Below the pieces are notes generated by a model that worked only from the letters and a program-made list of their open reading frames with translations, did not search any database and was not told the DNA's origin. A program made the position numbers and the translations under genes. Shown piece by piece: positions 20,768-32,700 of a DNA stretch of 64,000 nucleotides. Origin of the DNA: Hydractinia symbiolongicarpus (lineage: Eukaryota > Cnidaria > Hydrozoa > Anthoathecata > Hydractiniidae); contig NC_079879.1 in assembly GCF_029227915.1 (NCBI RefSeq), positions 4,218,001 to 4,282,000 of the forward strand, given 5' to 3'. Position 1 is the first letter of the stretch, and every line of letters begins with the position of its first letter.

Positions 20768-23700
20768 ATGTTTGGACGAATCTGGCGACGTTCCGCCAAA
20801 CATCTTGTAACCACGGTAAGAGTAGTAGTATGGAGTGATTATAATCAGGTTTTCGCTCTTTCCACACCTTTACCCCCAAAAGCACCGCTTTCACCATTTC
20901 CACCACCACCTTCATCCCAAAAACAAGTAAAAACTAAATCATATGCTGATATCAACACAAAATAATATTAATACAAATAACCAACATATAATAATATTAA
21001 ATGTAAGATACATGACGTCATCAACGCATGCACAAAGGCATACAGAATATGAGTAAGGGAAATTCCAATCCTTGACCAAATCAAAAAAAAAATGCTGGTT
21101 GAAAGTGAAATATACCTATAATAAAGATGAGTTGGTTCAAAAATGCAATCAGTAAAATATATCACACCTTGTCGGCATCAGTAGCGGCAACTCGCGAAGC
21201 TCTCGTTAAACAACTAAGGAGCGTGCGGGATACCTTTAGTTACTATTATAACAAGGCCAGGGATCAATTTTCAGGAACAACAACTCTCCACGATAAAGTT
21301 CAACGGGTAACCATCGAAGATGAATACCAAGGAATTGAGGACCTCAAACACATGTTTGGGAAAGAATCTAAGCATGCCACCAACACGGAGGTGATCGAGG
21401 ATATCCATTTTTGATATCAATTTTTTTGATGATGACGACACGGAAATGATAGAAGACGGAAACCGCATCAAAACATGGAGGTTCAACAAAAACCTTAACC
21501 AGCCATTGACATATACCATTATGCGAAAAATCACACCACACGTAGACATGCGCGTGAAGGTGGTATACAGCTTTAGCTCTGATATTTACAGAGGCGGAGG
21601 CGACGTGGCAAATTACCACAAAACAAAGAGCTCCGGGTCACATTCAAGCATGGCTGAAATCGAGGCTTTTATCGATGCCTGTGAGATGAAGCGCCTGGAT
21701 CTGGAAGACGCGGAATTCTGGACGAAAGCTTATTTACCACAAGACAGAACTATCGAGACCCTGGGGGCACATGAAGGTAAAATAGTCTTCAAGCACGTGC
21801 AGATCAAGATAATTTCTACGAGGGAGCCCCTACTTGGATGTGGCCAATTACCAGATTGGTTGCGCGGAAAAAGGTGTATTTATAGCTTTGACAAGACGGA
21901 CGAGAGAACAGACAGCTTGTGCTTCTGGAAAGCCTAGCTGTTCATTACCGGGAAGGGCGAAAACAGTGCGAAAAGGTCCTCACAAGGCCAGCTCTCAAAC
22001 TGGCTCGTGAATACTACGAGGAACCCAAGTTAAAGAGGGGAGAGGTACGTGCCACGAGGCTCGTCAATTTGGAAGGTATCGCTACAAAATTCAAAATTAA
22101 TATCAGAGTCTTTGAACCAAAAACAAACAACGACAAGGCCCCATGGCGTCTCGTATATGGACAAGGCCAATACAAAAAAGACTTAGACACGATAAATATT
22201 GGTATGCTGCAGGGTCATTGTTTCTATATCAAAAAGATGGAGGTTATAACGCAGCATTGGGAATGCGAGGTTTGTACACAAAGATTCAACAGATCGGAGA
22301 ACCTCACACGACATAAACAGAATGAATGCGAAGGTATCAAGACCAAGATCATTTGCAAAGGCGATAGGGTTGAGCGCACGCAGAGTAGCTCTGAAAAGGT
22401 AATTTATCCCGATAAGGGTTTCAGTTACGCGGCATGCGAATGGATTGAAGCCATGTCAAAGCAAACAGGTAGGCATATATATCATGCTCTATGTGGGCAT
22501 GGGGGAGAACGTGTGACACGCGACGGCAGTAAGGCTGTATACAAGATTGATGGGTATGATCCTCAGACAAAAACAGTATACGAATACCACGGATGCAAAT
22601 GGCATGGATGCCCATGTCAGCCTAATAGAACCAAAGTGGATAAAAATAATTTTAATTTCACCAAATTTAAAGAGGATCACATTCGGAAACTTGGCTACAA
22701 TATTGTCACTGCATGGGAGTGTGAAATTCCTCCCAAGGTTAAGAGGGTATTCAAGAAAAAATTTCGACCATATCCCCACTTCATTGTCTTTGATTTCGAG
22801 GCTCTCCTGGCACCATTGAACCAGCAGCAAACGTCTTATCTAACATATATATCAGAGCATATACCCGTCAGCGTAGCCAACAACGATAGCCTACAACAAC
22901 ATCCTACCTTCATCATGAATGAAGACCCAAAGGTGCTTGTGCAAAAATTCGTCTAGCAAATAGAGCAGAGACAGATACGGATTGTTAAAGGAGTTGAAAA
23001 GATATATCCCAAGTCGGATGATTTCGATATGCTCCCGGAACAAACTCAAAATGCTTAGTACGAATGGATAAATCAAGTAACAGTGATAGGCTTTAACGGT
23101 GGCAAGTACGTTATCAACATGATAAAGAGGAATTTTGTAGAACGAATTGCAGATGATGATAATATCAAAGTAGCGAAAAAGGATAATGATTACATGTTTC
23201 TAACCACCTCGAGGTTCAAATTTATCGATATTAAGAATTTTTCCGCACCAGGCTTGAGTTATGAAAGATGGTGCAAATCGCTGGATTGCAATCTCGAGAA
23301 GCTTGTGTTTCCATACGACTGGGGAACATGCTACGAAAAGTTGAAACATCGAGGCCCAGTCGATCATGAGGCGGTTTATAGCACTCTCAGTAGTAAAAAC
23401 ACCCTATCACTCGAAGATTACCAGACGTTCAGAAATGAGTTTTTTAAAAGAGAATGCGTCACGATGCTGGATTGGTTAGCCGAATACAATATGGCGGACG
23501 TAATACCATTTATCGAGGCTGTCGACAAAATCCGCAATACATACTACGAGGATGAGATGTACATTTTGAAAGATGCTGTTAGCATCCCGGGTGTGTCAAT
23601 GCGCTACGTTCTGAACAAGTCTATGCGGTTGAACCCAGATATAAAGCTTTATGCACCGGGTGATCCCTGTAAGCATAAATGTGAGGCTCGTTGCACCAAA

Positions 23701-26700
23701 GTCCGATGCGAGGTTTGTAAACAGGTTCAAAACGCTTGTACAATATGTACAAAGAACGAGGCCTATGAACTCCTCCAAACAGGCATGGTAGGTGGCCCAG
23801 CTATCGTATTTTGTAGGTACCATGAGAGTAATGTGACGGGTATCAGATCGCATATTTATAACGAACCGAAAATGTGCAAGACTATACTGGGCTATGATTG
23901 CGAACATGCTCTATTCAAGCACTCTGCTACAAAATTTTCCTTGTGGTAAGGAGAAGTTGATAAAAAGGGCAGACCCTACTAAAGAATTAGATGATCTGGT
24001 GTGAGACATTTTTGATGGATCGCTCTTCGGGTTTGCCCAAGTTGACATTGAAGTGCCTACTGAGGTGTACGAAAAATTCAGTGAAATGTCCCCGTTATTT
24101 ATGGTTAGACAGATCGCTGACAATCAAATTCCTCAGCATATGCACGATTATTTAAACAAGACCGGGCGAAAACGTATCGCGGGTACCAGGAAGCTGTTGG
24201 GAGTGATGAAAGCTGAGAAGATCCTGCTTTGTACTGACCTGCTTAAATGGTACCTGAATCATTGGGTATTGGAGAGGTCCCGCTTTGTAAATGTCCTTGA
24301 GCATGTCGGCTACTTCACTGGCTTTCTTCGTTCTCAGGGGTCTTGCGACCTTGTATCGTGAGGCTATATCGATGCCTGTGAGTATATATTAATAGGTGTT
24401 TCCATAGATCTTATCATGGGGCATGTACAAGAGATCAAATTGGTGGATCTCATTAGGTCTCGTAATGGTGAAATGTTGGTAATTAATGCGCTTAGGGCCT
24501 TTGATATGTCTGAGGCACAAGAGTTTACGCGATAGCCAGTGAATAACTTTCTTTTTGGAGAGACTACTCTGCTCGCTGAGTAGTTTCATCGCTTTTCTCT
24601 CGGTCCAGAGATGTTCGGGCTGAGAGTAGATTAGACTTAACTTTCCTGCTTCCTCAGGAATAACAATATGCTTTGATTTTGACATGTTTATTATACATAT
24701 CAAAAATATTCCTTACATATACTTGTACACCGCAAAACCCAGCAGAGCCTACGATGAACGTCAGATCGCCGTCTTGTTGCTGTCTGCTGGGTATATAGTA
24801 GTCGGAGAGTTTGGGAGCTTTTTCGATCGTCGCGATATAGTACTGTCGCATACCTTCATCAAGTTCTTTAAGACTTTCGCTAGCTTGACGCTTAAGCTTC
24901 CGTTGCTGATTGTACCAATCGATCTTCCCTTGACGATCCCGCACCCACTGCGCTGAGCGGCTTGGAGTTGTTCAATAGCTTTATCGTGTCTTTTGCGCTC
25001 TTCTTCGCCGTGGCCACTTAGTTTGCTGAAGAGATAGTTAATCCCCCGAGAATGCTAGAGCGTTAATTATTGCTCCACCTGCGAGTACTGCTATGCTTGT
25101 CATGTTTATTTTGTAGGTCTACAAAACAAATTTTGATTCTCTTAATATTCCACACTGTGAAATCTACTGTTTAGGATATTTAATTGCGCGTCTTGGATAA
25201 GGAAGACGTAGCAGCGTATATCTCCATTTCCATCCGCCTTCTTGCTAATATGCAAGGTGATCCCATCGCTAAGCCTCTGCAAAGGCTGCCCAGACACGTG
25301 GATTGTATCGTCGGGACTTGCTCTAAAGTCGACAAAGAGCCCATAACTCTCGGTAAAGAACTGTCCAACAGTCACGATAGAATCATGGGATCCGAAGAGC
25401 CCCGCTACTTGCTCTAGGTGGTCTTTTGGCATCATCGCGTGGCTATACAATTCATTAGGTGAACCTTCAATAGTAATAGAGATTTTTTCGATCTTCGGGT
25501 TGTAGAATTTTTCGTTATTAGCAGCGTATGCCTTGACAACGGTAGGATCCTGAAATAAGAGTAATACGCCCACTAGGCTCTTGGCCGGAGTATCAATTTG
25601 CAAGTTATAACTCGTATCGGATTTTTTATGGTAACGACCTTACTTCTTAGTATACGCTCATATGGTAGAGCAAGCCTGGAATACCTTGACATCATTGCAC
25701 TTGCAAGCTCCGCATTTACAACCTTGTCAAATTCGAGTGAAATTTTGGTGATCTTGTACGCGGCATCAGCTGCCTTTGCCGCAGTGCTTCCAGATGCTGG
25801 TACCCCAACATCTTTGATGACCTGATCGTATCTCGCAAAATGCAAGACAAAAGTTAATGGATCATGGATTCCAGCCTGGTAAAAGGAGAGATCCCTCGTC
25901 AACTCGAACATCTTGCCGATAGGAATACAAAATGTGCTGCCGTAGGCCTCAGCGATCACCTTTTCTTCGTTATTACCAACATGGTCGCTGGCTTTGACCT
26001 GTAAACTCCGAATGGTCCCATCGTTTGGATTGATGCCTTCTAGAATAAGGTTATTGTCCCTATCAAATTTTGGCAGCCACAAATTCCTATACGTCGCGAG
26101 CACGTTGTAATCTTGTATGTTTTGTATTTCATTACCATTCAGACTGATTCTGAGGTTTTGCACCAGGGCCTTCCGGAATATTGCTCACAATTGTACGCTT
26201 GGTATTGGTACCCGTTAGTTCAAGATCAAAGACGAGTTTGAGAGAGCCTGGGAAAATTACATCATTCTGACCCATGTTTGGTACATCAACGTAGAGATTT
26301 TCATTTTGATTGATTGTGGATGGCACGTGAGATACCTTTACTCTCTGCCGTTTGCCTTTCATCCCATACATGATTTTCAGTATCATATGCGGATCTAGTT
26401 TACCAAAAAAACTCATTTATTTATACAGGTACATGGGTTGAAATAAATGCCTATAAACTCAGTATATGAACCAGATTTTTTTTACGCCGGAGGAAGATAT
26501 AGAAGACGAGCCTGAGGAGTTCAGCAATGAGAGCGAGATCATTAGACCCGAGCCTGATGTCAGCCTAACACCAGGACAACAGCAGGGAGGTGCGCGTAGG
26601 CGATTAGATGTTGGACTTGGAGAACAGAATTTAGAGAAAACTGTCGACGATCTTTATGCTAGGCTTAGCGAGCATATAGGATTGATGTCAACCGATAAAA

Positions 26701-29700
26701 AATATCTTTATTTCAGGGTCGATGAAGGTAAAAAGCTTGTTTTTAGGGCGGTTACGCTGGGTAGTAAAGACTATATTGCTTACGACTACGATCGGTGAGT
26801 TAAGAGCTATTACATCCATAGAGACGATCTTAGGACCTACGCGTCTGAAGGCCTTAGGTTTTGCCGACTATACTACACCACACAAGGGTAGTAAAAAGAT
26901 GGCCCAGAAACTTATGAATGATATTGATACCATCAATGACAACCCTGGTGACATCGAAATGTTGCCGGTACTCGAGAATGTTTTAGATGACACGAGGAGC
27001 CTCATGGAGGATATCTCCTTTAGCGTTGATATCACGGAGCGTGAAAGAAGAAAGCTTCATTTCTATGTTAGAACGCTCCAGGACGACTTGAATAACGTGA
27101 AAAGTAAGATGATCTACTACGATGGCGAGCTTTCCAAGGCAGATGAGAAGATCAAGAGGCTTGAGGCGAAGAAGGCTGGGTCCGACGTATCAGAGGACCT
27201 TGATAAAACCAAGAAAGATCGTGAAAAGATAAAGGATGATCAAAAGGCGATAATAGAAGCCCATGGTTTATTATCATCCAAAATTCACAATCAGTTGAAA
27301 AATATCAAAGACACCCTGGAGATGATACCTCATTACGGGAGAAGCTCAGCATTCTATTCAAAGAACAGGGTATTACTATTGCCAGCATTGTCTCAGCCGT
27401 GGGCTTACTGATATCAACCCTGGTCCTGGTGCTCACGAGTGGTGGGGCAGCAGGTGCGGGAGTAGGTGGTGCTGCAGGTAAGGGGTTTGTGCAAAAACAA
27501 TTGGAGAGTCTCTTTTAAACTACCTTGATGGCAAAGCGGGAGCTGCCCTCCCAGGGATCATCGGTACCATCGTATCGTTCTTCTTCCGGGTAGCCGCCAA
27601 GATTGTGGAGTATGTAGCGAGGCATCTGTATTTAGCCATCGCGGCAGCTGTAGGTATCGTGGTGGCTTACGTCGGGAGGAAGGGTGATAAGAGATCGTAA
27701 ATTCACGTCTAATTTGTTGATCAACAGATTAGACTTACTTAAACCAAACATACGCGAGGATCAGTCCTACTCCCAACGTGATAATGGTGGCCTTGATATC
27801 CTCATGCTGCCTGTGGGCTTCCTTGGTATCAGGCGACTTTATATGTTGCCTAGGAGGTGTGGTGAAGGATATCTTATGTTTGACAGCTTTGGTATTCAGG
27901 TCTAGCTCTACACCTAAACCTATCCCAGACGGGGCGATTAAAATGTTGTTGTTATATCCCACAATCTTTCCAATGCGGCGGTCTATGTTTGAAGGAAGCA
28001 TGTAAAAACTGGACATCACGGCGAAGTTTACTGGAGTCCGTGCATACTGGAGCACCTTTTGAAATTCCGTAATGTCTTGACCTATGTTTTCCATATCCTC
28101 AAATTTCTGTAATAAGATTTGCCTCGCTGTATAGTTATCGGCATTAGAGCCTAGAATTGATGCCTTTGCACTCGCTTGGGATCCTAATAGCAAGATTACG
28201 TAAACGCGTATACTTTCACTTAGCTTGGTCAGGGCCTCCAATTTTAGACCCTGGGAGGTTAGTATAATGAATTTGGCCCAATCCCCATCAACCTGCGGCC
28301 ACCATCTACCACTCGTCAACGATGACACCAGAGCTTTGAACTTGTACAAAGCGTTGGGATCCGCACCATATTCACGACATACTAGCGCGTACCCCGAGGT
28401 GGAATAGGGGTTATCGTACTGAAAAAAGCCTCCTTCGTATGGCATAGGTACCTTCATTCTCGCGAGGATACGACGCATGTGGTAGTACACGTGGAAGTTG
28501 AAAATGGCGTTAACGAGGGGTACGGAGCCACTCATGTGCTTGGCATATATCCCCAACGCCGTTGTTGCGCAATGACAAGCGAAATTTATCTGGATGTTCC
28601 AATAGTCCAGGGCTTGTCCCTCCCAATTTACACTCACTGGATCATTTAACAGGTTCGTAAGAACTTTGATAGGATATTTGGTGAACTGTGGGAAGATCAT
28701 GTAAATGTGCTTAGTCGTAGACACGTAGAGGTCCTGATGCTCCAAGTTAGTTACACTGAGAGGCCACTGACCTCTGTTGGACTTTTTTTTGCTTTGGGAT
28801 TATAGCTATATATATTCATGTTTGTTATAACAAACATGAAGCAGTTATATATAACCGACATTTCGAAACCTATAATTTTTGATGAATATCTGAGTGAAGG
28901 CACAAGGATAGCCATGAAGTCGATCAGCATTAGACCAACATGGTTAAATATATATAACAACAACGACTTTACAATTCGTAAAGTATGACCTGATCAGACG
29001 GTGACCCGGATCGAGATTATGAATAGTTTGTACAAAATCGAAGATATAGCAGCCATTGTCAATACACAGGCACAGGGTAAAGTACAGCTTTTTGTATTGA
29101 AAAATGGTATATGCAGGATCCGTGTTCATGAGGGGTATACGTTAGTGTTCGGTGAAGCACTCCACAAGCTATTAGGCTTCACATTTGACCCCCGAAAAAA
29201 ATAATATATGAAGGGTGATTATGATGCAGCCTATGCTACGGACGTATATCACCGATTAAAACTCACATGTTACCAATTAGATGAAGACCATGCCCTGCTA
29301 GATGGGAAAAAATCGAAAACCCTAGCGGTATTGCCCACAAAAGAGAACACATGGGGAGACATGTTGACGTGGAATTTTGACACTCCTATATACCTTTCTT
29401 TGAAGTGTTTGAATGATCGTCTTGAGATGATGTTGACGGATGAACATCATTATGATAAAAACGTTTCATTCGTAGGACTAAAGATGGTTATACTCATAGA
29501 ATAAATGAATGATGATGTTATGAAATTATACCCGAGCTTACCACCGAGTGCACCGGATCATGAGCCTGATGAAAGTCAAGTGTACAGACTCAAAAAAATA
29601 GAGGATATTGAACGAAGTGAAATAAAACAGCGTGAAAAACTCGCTAAAAAAATTGAAATGCATGGTACCTGGATCCAATATATGGAACACGGATTGCTTA

Positions 29701-32700
29701 TGCTCAGCGGCATCGGAGTTCATCTGGTCGTCGCGATGGGAGGAATCTCAATAGCCGTTGGATTGGGAAAAACTGCTTTAAAACAAGGTAGAAAGAAGCT
29801 GAATTATAAACGCAAAAAGCATGATAGTACAAGACTCCTTGCAGAGACTAAGCTGAATAGTATTATCCATCTGATTTCGAATGCCGTCGAGAATGGAGTG
29901 ATAAGTGATTATGAGTTTAGCCTGATAATGCAAGAGAAGCAAAAATATCTCCTATTGAAAGAGCAAATCCGTCAACGTACTAAAAAGATCGTTTCCACGA
30001 TCAATGAGCAAGAGAGACAAGCACTTGTCGCTCTGGGAAGACAGGAGACCAAAGATGAACTGTTCAAAAAACTTCAATATGTTCAACATGTAAGTGCTAC
30101 CTAGATGAACCGCCGACTTGTTCATAATTTAATATTTTGTACAAAACACTAAATAACACATAATAATTTACCGGTACTAGCATCAACCATAAAATCACCG
30201 TCGTAGATTATAGTTCCTTTCTGTTTTACCTCCAAGCTTCTTATGTACTCGTCCAATATTTTCATACCCGCGATATCCGAGCATGGTTTGCAGTGTGGAT
30301 CATCGGTTTGTGTTGCAATATCTTTATATTTTACCTTATGAATCGCTGCGAGAAGATCAGCCCTTTGAGGATTGAATAACCCTTAATACCCAACGACTTT
30401 GCCTCTCTTTTCAGATCGTTCATGTTTATTACACTACAACGAATGGTTCCTCGTCATATGAATTAAGGTGTCGTGTCCTGGATTGTTGAACCGATTTATA
30501 CTTGCACTTCTCAAGCATAACCTGCAAATGGTTCCTATTCCCTTGCCGATAGATACTTGATAGCTTTAAAATGCAGATGCAGTCGCAGGATTGCTCCAGT
30601 GGGACTGATTGGTCATGAAAATCAGTATTAATCTCCCTATTTCATTCCTTTACTTTGGTACTAACATATCCTTTTTTAACTGGTGGGGTAGTGAATTCAC
30701 TACCATATATTTTCTCAATCCATGTCAATATGCTTTAGTATTTCTGAAGCCATTCTGGATGCTTCCGTAAGTTAAATGACATTGTAAGTGAGGAACTATC
30801 ATCATAACGAGATGCTCCATAGCTACATAGACCCCCCCCCTGGTGTTCTGATTAGTAGGGCGGTAATTCTATTATCATTTTTGTAACCTATCACAAATCT
30901 AGCATTCTTGCCTTTATTCGCTTGTATTGGATCGCCAAGTACAAGGTTTTCGTTCTTTATATCAAAGATGTTAAATGCAGCTAGGTTGCTATAAAAAGCC
31001 GTTGTTTCAATATTATTTCCATAAAATTTAAACATCCCGTTTATTTATGAAAATTAGACTCTAACTAGGGTTTTTTACAATGACATACTCCTCCGTTGTA
31101 GGTGAGCCACATGATATAGTGTTGCCAACACAGCATTTTTCCACATATAATTAACCTCCGTCCACACTTCTCACATATTTATCAAGATCAATCCCACATT
31201 CATCACATTGTTCATTCATCGTTTCATTTATTCCACAAAAAACTCAAGGTCTGCCTTTTCATCCTCTAAAAAACACCAGTCTATGACTCTATTGGGATGC
31301 CATGCAATAGGAAGTATCTTTTCTTTAATCTCAGCCTTTGCCGCTTTCCTCTGTCGATATTCCTCGAGCAATTGGGAATAAATATTATCCCTTCGCATTT
31401 CCCGGGTCACGAACCAGTCCGGAACAAACTCTAGTAGATGGGGTCTATCTCGAACCACCATATTACACATTTCTTGCGTCTTGAACCTGTCGGGGGTATA
31501 CTTGAATAGCCAGGGGTTCCTTTCAACAACCTTGTTGCCCATTTCCTGGGTCTCGAATTGGTCCGGTACATACCTTACCACTGGGGGATCCTCTTCAACC
31601 AATTTCTTCCATCTTTCTTGCCTCCAACTCATCTTTATTATAGGTAGATTTCAATTTCAACCAGCATTTTTTTTGGATTTTGTCAAGGATTGGATATTTC
31701 AGGGAATTTCCCTTACTCATATTCTGTATACCTTTGCGCATGCGTTGATGAGGTCATGTATTTTACATTTAAAATTGTTATATGTTGGTTATTTGTGTTA
31801 ATATTATTTTGTGTTGATATCAGCATATGATTTAGTTTTTACTTGTTTTTGGGATGGAGGTGGTGGTGGAAATGGTGGAAGCGGGGTTTGTGGGGGTAAA
31901 GGTGTGGAAGGAGCGAAAGCCTGATTATAATCACTACCTACTACTACTGTAAGTGTTCACTAGCAAAAGCGGCCATATCGGGCTACTGGTTCTTGTGACC
32001 ATGCTACGCAGGTTAATGACTAGGTCCTGATGAAGTTACGTTAACAATGAAGCTCGTCCATCACCCACATGTTTGAGCAACCGCCCGCATGAAGAAGTCT
32101 CTTATTTTAAAAATAAATCAAATTATTTGTTAAAATTTCCATTTATTTACTATAAGTCATTCGGCATTCATTTTCATTATTTTCTTCACTCCTATCCAAG
32201 ATGCTATTTTATAACAATGCACTTATTGGGAGACGCAGGTTCGGCAGTTTTTGAAGAAGTGAATAAGCCCCAATCCTTCATCTAAAAATTAATAAAATTA
32301 CCAAATTTTCAGTTTTTATCCGATCAACTGAACAACCCTATATTTGTTGCACAAGTGATTGTATTACAAGACCTTTGTTGCCAACCTAGCTGTAAAAAAA
32401 TAAGTCTCTCGGATATCAAAAAAGCGAAATATTGGCCTGGGAGCGAGGTTGGATGATTTGATTGTCATGAGTTTGTCATCTAGCAAAGTTGTCATAAATA
32501 CAAGGACAAGCTTAGGCAAATTTTTCAAATAATTTTTTTTTCTTGTCCGATAACCCCACACTTTTCCGAACTTGCCTTACTCCCGAAATGAAAAACAGCG
32601 CTTTCAATACAGTTGACTTACCTACAAAAGGTAATGATTTATATTTTATGTGATTAACCTCACTAATTCCGATGGATATATTCTGTCAATTTTTTTCAAA

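Larger units (their letters stand above)
20821..31948. mobile_element. Polinton/Maverick element E2 (11.1 kb, internally deleted)
   Basis: Flanked by GTAAG; ends AGTAGTAGT...ACTACTACT with about 320-bp inverted repeats. Order: PolB(+), [deletion near 24271], INT(-), TM(-), MCP(-), f(+), e(-), d(+), c(+), SAP(-), conserved unknown(-), zinc(-), PDxFxTxEM repeat protein(-). PolB belongs to a different lineage from E1/E3/E4, and the ATPase, HNH and BRO genes are missing, because the deletion removed the 3' half of PolB, the 3' half of INT and anything between. Confidence 0.92.

Noticed and set aside
20908-20966. Extended frame of the 20768 ORF through the Polinton TIR
   Set aside because: After 20815 the frame enters GTAAG and the TIR; the proline-rich continuation is element sequence in another context, so the exon is taken to end at the donor.
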